Shown: piece after piece, positions 26,786 to 35,377 of the stretch | Layout of the letters: each line of letters begins with the position of its first letter | Position numbering within the stretch: the stretch's first letter is position 1 | Source of the DNA: Arthrobacter sp. H35-D1 | Lineage (GTDB): Bacteria; Actinomycetota; Actinomycetes; Actinomycetales; Micrococcaceae | Assembly (NCBI RefSeq): GCF_030063185.1 | Contig: NZ_JASISP010000002.1 | Span: forward strand, 246,614-310,613 | Direction: 5' to 3' | DNA length: 64,000 nucleotides | Program-made: the position numbers and the translations under genes | Notes under the pieces: generated by a model | Told to the model about the DNA's origin: nothing | Databases searched by the model: none | What the model saw: the letters and a program-made list of their open reading frames with translations, nothing else

Positions 26786-27064
26786 ATGGAAACCGAAAAA
26801 GTAACTCTCAGCGCGGGACAGGGGTCTCAACCCACTGTGGGGACGCTGCGCATCGGCATTATTGATGTTGCCAGGTACGACGGCGTGTCCAAGGCCCGCC
26901 TTCTGCTCCGTCCGGCGTCGGGAGACCGGGCAGTGACGGTCACGGAGGGCACCTCCGTGACCGTGCCCGGACACGGTGAACTAACCCTGGAGCATGTATC
27001 GACCGACGGGAAAGGTTCCGTCACCCTCAGTCTGCAAAGCTCTCCCGCCGCTCCGGCGGATTAG
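26786..27064 (+). CDS. small beta-rich protein, candidate partner of the calpain-like protease
   Basis: The 92-aa product begins METEKVTLSAGQGSQPTVGT, lacks a signal peptide, and alternates hydrophobic and polar residues as in a small beta-barrel (LRIGIIDVARY, RLLLRPASG, TVTEGTSVTVPGHGELTLEHV). GGGGA precedes the ATG and it starts 9 bp after the protease stop, so both are made from one mRNA. That position suits an inhibitor or immunity protein, or a beta-sandwich chaperone. No Cys and no catalytic motif is present. Its stop overlaps the next gene's stop by 3-4 bp on the opposite strand. Confidence 0.72.
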   Translation: METEKVTLSAGQGSQPTVGTLRIGIIDVARYDGVSKARLLLRPASGDRAVTVTEGTSVTVPGHGELTLEHVSTDGKGSVTLSLQSSPAAPAD

Positions 27065-27861
27065 GCGCGCAGCACGTCCTTGGTGGCGTGGTCGTAGTGG
27101 AACGTCACGGGTCCGCCGTCGTGGGAGAACTCGTGGTTGGCGCCGCCGTTCACGCCGAACGCACCGTAGTTTTCATCCCACGACCCGTTCACCACGGCCT
27201 TGTAGCTGTACTGGCCTGCAGGCAGTTCGGTGGTGAGCTTCCAAACGCCACGCCGGCGGTCCAGCTTCATCTGGACGGCGTCGTGGCTCGGATCCCAGTT
27301 CGCCGCTCCGACTGCAACGCCAAAATCGCCAACCAATGCCACTGACGCGGGCTGGTTTTCAAGCACGACGTCGGACGCATCCGTTGCGGATTCCTCGGCG
27401 GCTGGGGCGGTGGAACCGTTGGCGGACGGAGCGGATGTCTTTGCCGCGGACTGCTTGGCCGGGGTTTCCTTGGCCGGCTTGGCGGCGGGCTTTTCCGCAG
27501 GCTTTTTGGGCAGTGCCGTATTCGCCGGGGCTTCGGTACCTGTTGTCAGAGCTTCAATGAGCTTGTCCACAGTGTTGAAAGCGACGGTGGCCTTCAGTCC
27601 GTTTTCGGTGATTTCCCAGCCGCTGCGGCCTTTGGTCATCCAGTTGGCCTTGGCCAGGATTGCCGTTGCCTTGGTGAGGTTCTTGTGGCCGCGGGGAATG
27701 CCGCCGCTGAGGAGTTCGGACTCTTCCGGGGTGAACGGAACGCGGGCAACGGCTTCTGCCAGCACCTCTCCCCCGTTGGGCTTCGCATCCAGCCACGATC
27801 CGGCGGCCATGATGTCCAGAACTTCTTTGAGTCGACGATTGGTGTTGTCGCGAATGCTCAC
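27061..27861 (-). CDS. protein with a C-terminal pullulanase X25-like (E-set) domain
   Basis: I place the start at the GTG giving MSIRDNTNRRLKEVLD because AAGGAG lies 8 nt upstream. The 266-aa protein has a helical N-terminal domain (1-90, ending in a winged-helix-like WMTKGRSGWEITENGLKAT), a long Ala/Lys/Pro linker (95-160), and a C-terminal beta domain SVALVGDFGVAVGAANWDPSHDAVQMKLDRRRGVWKLTTELPAGQYSYKAVVNGSWDENYG, which matches the X25/glycogen-binding E-set module found in pullulanases. No glycosidase domain is attached, so it may bind starch-like polymer or serve as a regulator. Function unknown. Confidence 0.8.
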   Translation of the reverse strand: MSIRDNTNRRLKEVLDIMAAGSWLDAKPNGGEVLAEAVARVPFTPEESELLSGGIPRGHKNLTKATAILAKANWMTKGRSGWEITENGLKATVAFNTVDKLIEALTTGTEAPANTALPKKPAEKPAAKPAKETPAKQSAAKTSAPSANGSTAPAAEESATDASDVVLENQPASVALVGDFGVAVGAANWDPSHDAVQMKLDRRRGVWKLTTELPAGQYSYKAVVNGSWDENYGAFGVNGGANHEFSHDGGPVTFHYDHATKDVLRA

Positions 27862-28012
27862 AGCAGATCTCCTTGTAACAGCGGGGTGTCTATCTACTGT
27901 GACACGGTATGCAGGTACCGGCGAGTACGTGACGCTGATGGTCATCATTCCTGTCGACATCACCGCAGCTATGTGCATCACATAGTCGCAAATCAAGGAG
28001 CTCGTCGCGACA

Positions 28013-28420
28013 CTACTGCACTACGTTCATTGTGCAGATCTCCTCCGACGCCTCGGTGCTGACCGCGATTTTTGTGGAGCTCTTCGCTGTGATCCGCAGC
28101 TCGCCACCGAGGTTATTGATGGAGGTGATGCCGGCCCACGCACCCTGAATGGAGTCTTCGTAGGTGCTGTGGGCGAATCCTGCATCATCCAGAGCCGGCT
28201 CAATGATCTCCATGACCGACTTCCATCCGCAGGCCAGTCCGCGCAAGTCCTTACATAAATTGAAATGTGCCGATGCAGAGGTTGCACACTCCCTCCTTGT
28301 TCGTCCGTATGCTGGCCCCATTTCCTTCGACAGGAGCCAGTTCCAGGCCATGGCATTCAGCACTCACAACTTAGCTGATGTCCGTGGTCAACTGCTGATA
28401 CGCCGCACAAGCTTCGGCAG
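28013..28420 (-). pseudogene. decayed paralogue of the lipoprotein at 25049-25549
   Basis: Reading the minus strand in shifting frames gives AYQQLTTDIS then a stop, then ELAPVEGNGASIRTNKEGVC followed by NLCIGTFQF and a stop, then GLACGWKSVMEIIEPALDDA, EDSIQGAWAGITSI and GGELRITAKSSTKIAVSTEA. Each segment aligns in order with the intact lipoprotein (AYQQL/QYQQL, KCFLSIGTL, LAGGWEAVMEAVNPVLQD, SIKGGWQGIS, GGELRIFSKDSTDISVTAE). The signal peptide and lipobox are missing. So this is a truncated copy with at least one stop and two frameshifts. The two copies bracket the WXG-calpain and X25 genes. Confidence 0.82.
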
Positions 28421-28500
28421 GTCATAGGAGGGTAGGAACACGGTAGCCCTCCGCCGGTCAAGCGGTCAGGTCAAGCACAACACCGAGCACTATTGTTACC

Positions 28501-28515
28501 ACCCCATTTTGGGGT
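28501..28515. terminator. short hairpin downstream of the CBS-HEPN gene
   Basis: ACCCCATTTTGGGGT forms a 6-bp stem with a 3-nt loop about 45 bp after the stop of the minus-strand gene. There is no U-tract, so termination is uncertain; it may simply mark the left edge of the island. Confidence 0.35.
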
Positions 28516-28559
28516 AATCACATGAGTGGTTACGAATATTTCACTCCAAGTCTTTGACG

Positions 28560-29369
28560 TCACTCAACATCTATAGAGATAGAGGAACTTTCAAAGGACT
28601 GTTCAAGCGCATTTTGAATGGATTCAAGATTATGAATCCTACTTATGAGATCACCAAGATCTCGGCCACTCGTATACAGCGAACGGTCTGGATGCATAAC
28701 ATCGTTCCTGAGCGCCACCAACCCTCTTTTTAATCCAGTCCAAGAGCCAAAGGAACGGAGCGATTCTTTAAATCCTTCCTGCTTACCAGCAATCTGAAGT
28801 AAATCGGCCAAGTTGCAAGCCGCAAAACAATCAATAAACTCATCGTCGATCTTTTGTCTTGCAATAAATTCAGAAAGTATTTCTTGTCGTGTTTGGGACA
28901 AAAGTAAAAGAGCATCCGCACTGTCCACGAAGCAACTTCTGAGATATTTGCAGAAGTTCATTTCCACACTCGCAACCCTTAAGTAAATAAATGATTTTCC
29001 GATTGGCGATCCGAGATCAACTGCTGTGACAAAGCCCGTCAATCGGCTCCCCTCAAGGATGAACTGAAATGGATCCTCAAGTAACCTATTTGCGGTTTCG
29101 ATGAATCCCGTATCTGCTGAAATGATAGATCTCATGCCAATAGCTTGCATGGCTTCACCTGCTTCCACCCCAGATTTACAGTCTGAAAGTACAAGCACTC
29201 CCACTGGTACTCCACCTTCAATTACGGGACAGCTGTCGAACTGCCGACTCCTCAACGTAAGCGAGACTTCAAGACTGTCCGCCTGAGGAGCGCAGGAAAA
29301 TACTTCCGAAATGGGCCGAGCAATATGGCTTACCTTAATAAATTCTCGGTTTCCTAAAATTAATTCCAC
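28560..29369 (-). CDS. CBS-pair protein with C-terminal HEPN-type RNxxxH motif
   Basis: The 269-aa protein has two CBS-like repeats (about 13-65, PISEVF..PQADSLEVSLTLRSRQFDSCPVI.GGVPVGVLV, and 80-120, GFIETANRLLEDPFQFILEGSRLTGFVTAVDLG). These are followed by a helical C-terminal domain with LVALRNDVMHPDRSL (R221, N222, H226). Rx4-6H with a polar residue after Arg is the catalytic motif of HEPN ribonucleases. CBS pairs usually bind adenosyl nucleotides, so ligand-gated RNA cleavage is a reasonable model. GC content is well below the host. The GTG start has a poor ribosome binding site and the true start may lie a few codons downstream. It is the most downstream gene of a minus-strand trio. Confidence 0.75.
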   Translation of the reverse strand: MELILGNREFIKVSHIARPISEVFSCAPQADSLEVSLTLRSRQFDSCPVIEGGVPVGVLVLSDCKSGVEAGEAMQAIGMRSIISADTGFIETANRLLEDPFQFILEGSRLTGFVTAVDLGSPIGKSFIYLRVASVEMNFCKYLRSCFVDSADALLLLSQTRQEILSEFIARQKIDDEFIDCFAACNLADLLQIAGKQEGFKESLRSFGSWTGLKRGLVALRNDVMHPDRSLYTSGRDLGDLISRIHNLESIQNALEQSFESSSISIDVE

Positions 29370-29457
29370 ACCTAGGTCCGATCGTTCATTTCAGATGGAT
29401 GTTCTCGGTAAAAATAGCTTAAGGTAAATTCATCATTAAGTAAATCGAAATCTATAG

Positions 29458-32400
29458 CTACTGCGCCACGGCTGCGGCATCCGCAAACACATCGGCAGGC
29501 ATGGCCCTCTGCAGCTTCCAGGTGATGGCGATTGGCTTCTCACCCTTGTGTTGGACGTAGTCCACCTGACCAAGGCACGTGTAAGGCATGGTCAACCCAG
29601 TTTCGTCTTCCGCTGCATCCCGGGTGAAGAGCACAATCTGCGATCCGTGAGACGCCCGGTCCAAATAGCGCAGCCCCGTCGGACTCGATGGTGACGTCGC
29701 GTTTTGCGACTCCCAGTGAAACAGTTCGGGGCTGACCGCATAGTCCTTGTACATGGTCGTCGCCGAATGATTGGATTCGTTCTTGTTCAGAGTCACGAAG
29801 AAGGCATCTGTCTTCGTTTCCGAACACCATGCAACACCTTCGCGGTGGCTGACGTTCTTACCCTTGGCCAGCGATCCGAACTCCAATGCGGCAAGTATTT
29901 CTTCGCGCCTGTACGTGGCGTGCGAGAGCAAGGGGATGCCAGCCAGCTCCATGCCCAGGCTCTTGCCTGCTCGCTTGGAGGCTTGTGCCGCCACAGAGAC
30001 AAGCTGCTGAATCTCATGACATACGAAGGGGTAATTTCGCAGATGCCTGAACCCGGCGTCGTAGGAAGTGAAGCCGCCCGCATCGTCCCACAGGGTATAG
30101 AAGAGCATCTTGGCGAAAACCTGTTCGCGCGGTGTCAGCTCGGAGTAGGACGGGGCGCCGTTGGACACAAGCATCGAATACGTCTCGGCTCGTTCCTGGT
30201 CATCGACATGGATGAGGGCAGCCATCCGGGACAGCAGCTTGTCCTCGGCCGCGTACGACAAGCTCTCGAGCTTGCCGATTATCAAGGCTTCCGCCGGCGA
30301 GAGTCCTCCAATTAGGTTGGCCTTCCGCAGATATCCGGTCCAGGAATCTTTCGTCGAGCGGTAAATAGTCTTTATGTCGTGGCCGGACTTCACCAGGTAT
30401 TCCGCAAGCAGCACCTCAGCATAGGACTTTATGTCCCTAACCAAGCTGGGCCGGTTCAAGTTCAGTTGTGCTTTCAAACCGGTCAGGACAACATCCTTGG
30501 CCACACGGTCAAGGATAATATGCGACCCGGACGGCAGGAACGGGAAATCATCCTCGACTGCCTTCGCCAACTGCTTCCGCCCGTACCCAGTCAGTGCCCG
30601 GTACCGAACATCGAAGCGGAACTCTCGGTGCTGCTGCCCGATGAAGTCCAAAACGGTAAGAACGGCCTTGTCCGGGGCCCGGCGCAACCCGCGCCCCAGT
30701 TGTTGGATGAAGATCGTGGAACTTTGCGTGGGTCGAAGCAGCAGAATCGTGTCCACCTGAGGCAGATCCAGCCCTTCGTTGAACAAGTCGACGGCGAATA
30801 TGCAGTTGATTTCCCGAACACGCAACCTTCGCAGCGCAAGCGCGCGTTCGGCGTCGTCCGTTTGGCCCGACACTGCGACCGATGCGATCCCGGCACGGTT
30901 GAACACTTCAGCCATGTAAACGGCATGTTGGACGGAGACACAGAATCCGATGGCGCGCATGTCCGCGGTGCTGGTGACCTTCTCCCGCAGCTCCCTAATG
31001 ACCTTTGCAGCGCGTGCATCATTGCCGGTGTAGAGCTGGCTCAGCTGCTGAAGGTCGTAGGAGCCGCGCTTCCACTCCAGATGGCTCAGGTCGACGTCGT
31101 CCGACACCCCGAAATAGTGGAACGGCACGAGCAAGTCCGCATCCAGCGCGTCCCACAGTCGCAGCTCGCTGGCCGTGCGCCCCTCGAAAAATTCGTCTGC
31201 AACGTGGATTCCGTCGCCCCGCTCAGGTGTTGCCGTGAGCCCCAGCAGTTCCATGGGTTCCAGATGGTCGATGAGCTTGCGGTACGTGGGCGCTGCCGAA
31301 TGGTGGAACTCGTCGATGACGACGACGTCGAAGCGGTCTGCCTGCAATGCGTCGATGCCCTTGGCCGAAAGCGACTGGACGCTGGCGAAGACGTGCTTCC
31401 ACAGTGTGGGCTTGCGCTCGCCGACGTAAAGCTCGCCGAAAGCGCCATCCTGCATGACGTTGCGGTAGGTCGTCATTGACTGTTGCAGGATTTCCTTGCG
31501 GTGGGCGACGAAAAGCAGTGACAAGTCCCGCCCTGCGGCCTCGCACAAACGCTTGTAGTCGAGTCCGGCGATGACAGTTTTGCCCGTACCCGTGGCGGCA
31601 ACGAGCAAGTTTCGGTGGAAGCCCTTGGCGCGTTCGGCCTCGAGGTCCTCAAGCATCTCTTCCTGGTGGAGATACGGCTGGACTTCCAATCCAGTAATCG
31701 CGTCGGGCGCGGCCGTGAATTTGCCGCCATTGCGGGCTAGGGCGGCGTCCAGCTTGTCGGCGTCAAGCCCTGGATCGTATCTTTGGAACGCCCGCTGTTC
31801 CCAGTAGCTGTCGAACGTGACGCCAAACTTTTGAAGCAGGGCAGGGGTCCCTACGTTGGAGAGCCGCACATTCCATTCGAGTCCGTCCAACATGGCAGCC
31901 TGGCTCAAGTTGGAGCTGCCCACATATGCTGTGTCGAAGGCTGTGTTGCGACGGAACAGCCAGGCCTTTGCGTGGAGCCGTGTGGACTGCGTCTCGTAGC
32001 TGATCTTCACCTCGGCGCCATACTCGTTGACGAGGTGGTCGATGGCCCGTCGCTCGGTGGCGCCCATGTATGTGGTGGTGATGACTCGAAGTTTTCCGCC
32101 GCGTTCCTTCAAGCCAAGCAGTGCGGAATCCAGGAGACGGATTCCTGTCCAGCGAATGAAAGCACAGAGTAGGTCAACGGAATCTGCGGACTCAATCTCG
32201 GCTCGAATCTCTGCGGCGAGGTTCGGGTCATCTTTCCCGTTGGTCAGCAGCGCGCTGTCGCTGAGCAGCGTTGTTGGCCTGCGCAGCTGCCGGCGCTTCA
32301 GAGTATCAGGCCGATGCAGCGATTGAAGTTGCTGCGGACCCGTGGTGACTTGATTCCCAGGGTCTATGACTCTCAGAATCTGGTTGGCTTTGGCAACACG

Positions 32401-32613
32401 ATCCTCGGCTTTGATGCCCTTGAGCACTTCGCGGACGGCATCGGCAACATGCCGGGCAAGGACATCCGGCGAGATTTCCTTATCGACCTGGACAAGCTCC
32501 TGCTGCAGCTCCGGTACCAGCCGTAGCCGATTTCCCAAGTCATCGGTATGCAGCAGCTCGTAGAGCCCTTCGACCAGCAATTCTGCCGGCTCTCCCCCAT
32601 CAAATATGTTCAC
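29458..32613 (-). CDS. PLD-nuclease / SF2 helicase / DUF3427 protein
   Basis: This large protein (1051 aa from the GTG at 32613) has an N-terminal phospholipase-D-type domain with one HxK motif (STRLHAKAWLF), and then a superfamily 2 helicase: Walker A ATGTGKTVIAG, Walker B VIDEFHH (DEFH), motif III LGLTATPER, motif VI QQLGRGLRR. A long C-terminal part matches DUF3427. Proteins of this layout occur in defence islands and restriction-like loci, and presumably translocate on nucleic acid and cut it. The start is uncertain: the frame is open to a TTG at 32694, and a TTG at 32580 behind GGGGGAG is also plausible. GC content is closer to the host than that of its two AT-rich neighbours. Confidence 0.88.
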   Translation of the reverse strand: MNIFDGGEPAELLVEGLYELLHTDDLGNRLRLVPELQQELVQVDKEISPDVLARHVADAVREVLKGIKAEDRVAKANQILRVIDPGNQVTTGPQQLQSLHRPDTLKRRQLRRPTTLLSDSALLTNGKDDPNLAAEIRAEIESADSVDLLCAFIRWTGIRLLDSALLGLKERGGKLRVITTTYMGATERRAIDHLVNEYGAEVKISYETQSTRLHAKAWLFRRNTAFDTAYVGSSNLSQAAMLDGLEWNVRLSNVGTPALLQKFGVTFDSYWEQRAFQRYDPGLDADKLDAALARNGGKFTAAPDAITGLEVQPYLHQEEMLEDLEAERAKGFHRNLLVAATGTGKTVIAGLDYKRLCEAAGRDLSLLFVAHRKEILQQSMTTYRNVMQDGAFGELYVGERKPTLWKHVFASVQSLSAKGIDALQADRFDVVVIDEFHHSAAPTYRKLIDHLEPMELLGLTATPERGDGIHVADEFFEGRTASELRLWDALDADLLVPFHYFGVSDDVDLSHLEWKRGSYDLQQLSQLYTGNDARAAKVIRELREKVTSTADMRAIGFCVSVQHAVYMAEVFNRAGIASVAVSGQTDDAERALALRRLRVREINCIFAVDLFNEGLDLPQVDTILLLRPTQSSTIFIQQLGRGLRRAPDKAVLTVLDFIGQQHREFRFDVRYRALTGYGRKQLAKAVEDDFPFLPSGSHIILDRVAKDVVLTGLKAQLNLNRPSLVRDIKSYAEVLLAEYLVKSGHDIKTIYRSTKDSWTGYLRKANLIGGLSPAEALIIGKLESLSYAAEDKLLSRMAALIHVDDQERAETYSMLVSNGAPSYSELTPREQVFAKMLFYTLWDDAGGFTSYDAGFRHLRNYPFVCHEIQQLVSVAAQASKRAGKSLGMELAGIPLLSHATYRREEILAALEFGSLAKGKNVSHREGVAWCSETKTDAFFVTLNKNESNHSATTMYKDYAVSPELFHWESQNATSPSSPTGLRYLDRASHGSQIVLFTRDAAEDETGLTMPYTCLGQVDYVQHKGEKPIAITWKLQRAMPADVFADAAAVAQ

Positions 32614-32815
32614 CAGGCCAGGGTATGCGATTGGTGCGACAACGACGAATGGTGAGGATTTTCCGACCGAGGACTGGAGCGCATATTTTGGCAATCAACC
32701 CAACGATCCGCCGCATCAAGTATCCTCTCAAAGAGACCCAAAATAATCATCTTCAAACTTGTTAAAGTAATCTTCAACCTACAGCACTAAATCGAGTTAG
32801 CAGCTAATATATGCA

Positions 32816-35377
32816 CTATTTAACCTTCCCAATTTTATCATTCACAAAATGCTGCCACCGTGTTTTTTGTGCTCGAAACCTCAGCACATCTGCCAAATCT
32901 CGAAGGGATTCAGCGGTCTTTATACTGATATTTTTTATTTGATCAAAACTTCCGACAATTAATTCATTAAGTATGCGTTCCCGTTGTCCGAAAGTAGGCT
33001 GCGAACCCTTAATCACAAAAGAATAAGATATCTTGCATAGAATCTTGTTATAGTCGCTATAGTGACCCTCTTTTAAATACCGTCCAATCAATTCAAGTGC
33101 GGGAACAATTTGAGTAGAGTCTGACAACTCGAAGAGAACATTAAGCTGCAGAAGTAAATCTGCTTCCGACCAGCGACCTAATTCACTCGGCCCACATGCC
33201 ATCAGATTACGCGCCGTTTTGAATTCTTTTGCTATATACATCGCACGTGCAGCGACGCGCCAAGCCCCTGGGACTGCACTCCCAAGATACAGCGTAATAT
33301 CAATCAGTTGATCCTGCTCCAACAATTCTCGTGACAAATTTTCGGACACACGATTGAAAAAATAACTGAGATCCAAAGTATCCGAGTCGATCGTCGCAGT
33401 CTTCAATGGGCCGAGAAGGCGGAGATATTCGCTGTCAGCCAAAATTTCCGTGGTCAAGCCGTGATGCTTTACGCGACTCGCACCAAAATTAAAAGAAGCT
33501 GCGGGTACATTCAACCATCGGGGCTCTTCTTTACCTGTAGGGCGTAGAACTTCGACCATGCTGCTTACGACTAGTTCGTCAATGGCAGCCTCTACGTCGA
33601 TATTATCTTGATTACCCGTCCTTCGTTGAACAGCATCAAGGGCGGCCAAGGGCACGACACTCCGCCAGCTGCACAGAAGTAAGAATGTTCGCTGAGCTCC
33701 AAGACTGAGCCTTTCGAACGATCGCTGAAAGAGTGCATCCAAAATATCGTCGCGTTTCGCCAATACGCGCTCTACTTTCTTGGGTATACGGTGTTCCCTA
33801 GCTATATCCCCAAGAACGATTTTGACCACATAGGGATGTCCGTATGTTTCACGGTGGAGAGAACGGATATAAGTTGGTGATTCAGCTAGAATTGTAACGA
33901 TATTTAATCGACTGGCAGTATTTTTAACTAAAATATCAAATTCGTCAAATTCCATACCAACAATTTCGATAGGGTATTGGCCTTTGAAGTCTGTAAACCT
34001 AGTGGTGATTAGCAGTTTATTGGGAAGCCGAACGCTCGATTTTAATACTCTAAATAATGCCGCCGGTTCCAATATAGTTTCAAAATTATCGAATACGAAC
34101 AGAGTCCGTTCACCGGCACTTCCTCGCAATGCGGACCTGAATGCATCTTCCGGTTTACTCACGTCATATCCCATAGCCTTAACCAGACTAGAATATGATT
34201 CCGCTGCATCTCCAAAACTCAATACTTTTGGCTTTACAGCGACTGCCCCTTCGGTATCTAATAAATCGACATCGCGGGCGCTAAACCAAAGAATTAAATC
34301 GAATTCTCCCTGTTCAGCTATAGTATGAAGCACCTGCAGAGCAGTGGAAGTTTTACCAATGCCACCAGGGCCACCCAATGTGATTATGGGATCAATCTCT
34401 GGGTCGAGAAGTTCATCAAATAGCTCTTTTTCTAATACCTCACGTTCGACATAGTCCTCTTTTTTGGGTGGTAAATTACCCCAAGTTGAACCCTGCAGGT
34501 CTAATTCCATAAGTCCTTCGGATTCACTCGGAGATAACAATTGAGGCTCAAGTGCATATTGGGATGCTAACGTCCGTTTACGCAACCCTGTGTGATACGA
34601 CAGTGCTTCATACGATTGATCTCTGTCTAAATAATGTCCGTTCGCAAAAAAAATATCGTCACCACCGGGCAACACCTCAGCCAAGTGTACATTCAGCGCT
34701 TTATCTTCACAGATTAAGATAAGACCTTTACGTGGACATTCTTCTGGAATGTCAATTTTTGCTTCCGCGAGGAGCACATACCGCGGGTCTCCAACGATTG
34801 TTTCTGTGACAAGGCACCATGGTAGTCGTAAAAGCTCAAAATTATTGGAGAGCATTTTTAATGATTCTGATAGATATCCGGCCGCGTCCACGACCTGCCC
34901 AAGAACGGGCGCACCATGATCATACTTATTACGAATATTCGCAAATCGAGTAAAGAATGAAACAATGGCTGATTTTTCCGTACGCACTGAAGGCTCAGAT
35001 ATTCCAATTGCTCGTTCTGTACTTTCCAACAAATTCAAGCATTCTGCCTGCCACGCCTCTGATGCTCTGTTAAACCGCTGGGTTACTTGGCCAATAATAG
35101 AGCTAGATTCTCGACGAAATATACTCTTTGCTGGCCCTGTGACTAATTTCTGAAATTCGTAAGCCCAAGATCCCACACCTGGAGACCTGACTAGGTTATA
35201 TTCTGCTTCGTAGCGAAAGAGGTGATCTTTGTCTGTGTCGAGCAAAGCTAGGGAATTTATAAGAGCGATTTTGGTCGTCAATTCACCATAGCGAAGTAGC
35301 GACTTAAATCGCGCAACATCTCCGTCGAAAGACTCATTTTCGACACGAATTTGCATCATCTGCAGTGGTGTCTTCAT
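32816..35377 (-). CDS. STAND (NB-ARC-like) NTPase with N-terminal HEPN-type domain
   Basis: The 853-aa protein starts MKTPLQMMQIRVENES. Residues 25-185 are helical and contain FANIRNKYDHGAP (R149, N150, H154), the RNxxxH signature of HEPN RNases. A beta-rich segment follows (190-300), then an NB-ARC-type ATPase: P-loop GGPGGIGKTS (335-344), Walker B TLFVFDNFE (425-433), sensor-like LLITTR (455-460), and the GxP motif YGHPYVV (512-518). The C-terminus (about 620-853) is helical and TPR-like, the usual sensor part of NLR-type proteins. It is AT-rich and foreign-looking. By family logic it detects a trigger through the C-terminus, oligomerises with ATP, and activates the HEPN nuclease. No ribosome binding site is obvious. 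Confidence 0.82.
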   Translation of the reverse strand: MKTPLQMMQIRVENESFDGDVARFKSLLRYGELTTKIALINSLALLDTDKDHLFRYEAEYNLVRSPGVGSWAYEFQKLVTGPAKSIFRRESSSIIGQVTQRFNRASEAWQAECLNLLESTERAIGISEPSVRTEKSAIVSFFTRFANIRNKYDHGAPVLGQVVDAAGYLSESLKMLSNNFELLRLPWCLVTETIVGDPRYVLLAEAKIDIPEECPRKGLILICEDKALNVHLAEVLPGGDDIFFANGHYLDRDQSYEALSYHTGLRKRTLASQYALEPQLLSPSESEGLMELDLQGSTWGNLPPKKEDYVEREVLEKELFDELLDPEIDPIITLGGPGGIGKTSTALQVLHTIAEQGEFDLILWFSARDVDLLDTEGAVAVKPKVLSFGDAAESYSSLVKAMGYDVSKPEDAFRSALRGSAGERTLFVFDNFETILEPAALFRVLKSSVRLPNKLLITTRFTDFKGQYPIEIVGMEFDEFDILVKNTASRLNIVTILAESPTYIRSLHRETYGHPYVVKIVLGDIAREHRIPKKVERVLAKRDDILDALFQRSFERLSLGAQRTFLLLCSWRSVVPLAALDAVQRRTGNQDNIDVEAAIDELVVSSMVEVLRPTGKEEPRWLNVPAASFNFGASRVKHHGLTTEILADSEYLRLLGPLKTATIDSDTLDLSYFFNRVSENLSRELLEQDQLIDITLYLGSAVPGAWRVAARAMYIAKEFKTARNLMACGPSELGRWSEADLLLQLNVLFELSDSTQIVPALELIGRYLKEGHYSDYNKILCKISYSFVIKGSQPTFGQRERILNELIVGSFDQIKNISIKTAESLRDLADVLRFRAQKTRWQHFVNDKIGKVK

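Noticed and set aside
29458-32694. Helicase as part of DISARM, Hachiman or another named defence system
   Set aside because: The companion genes of those systems are absent and the DUF3427 layout differs, so no known system name is given.
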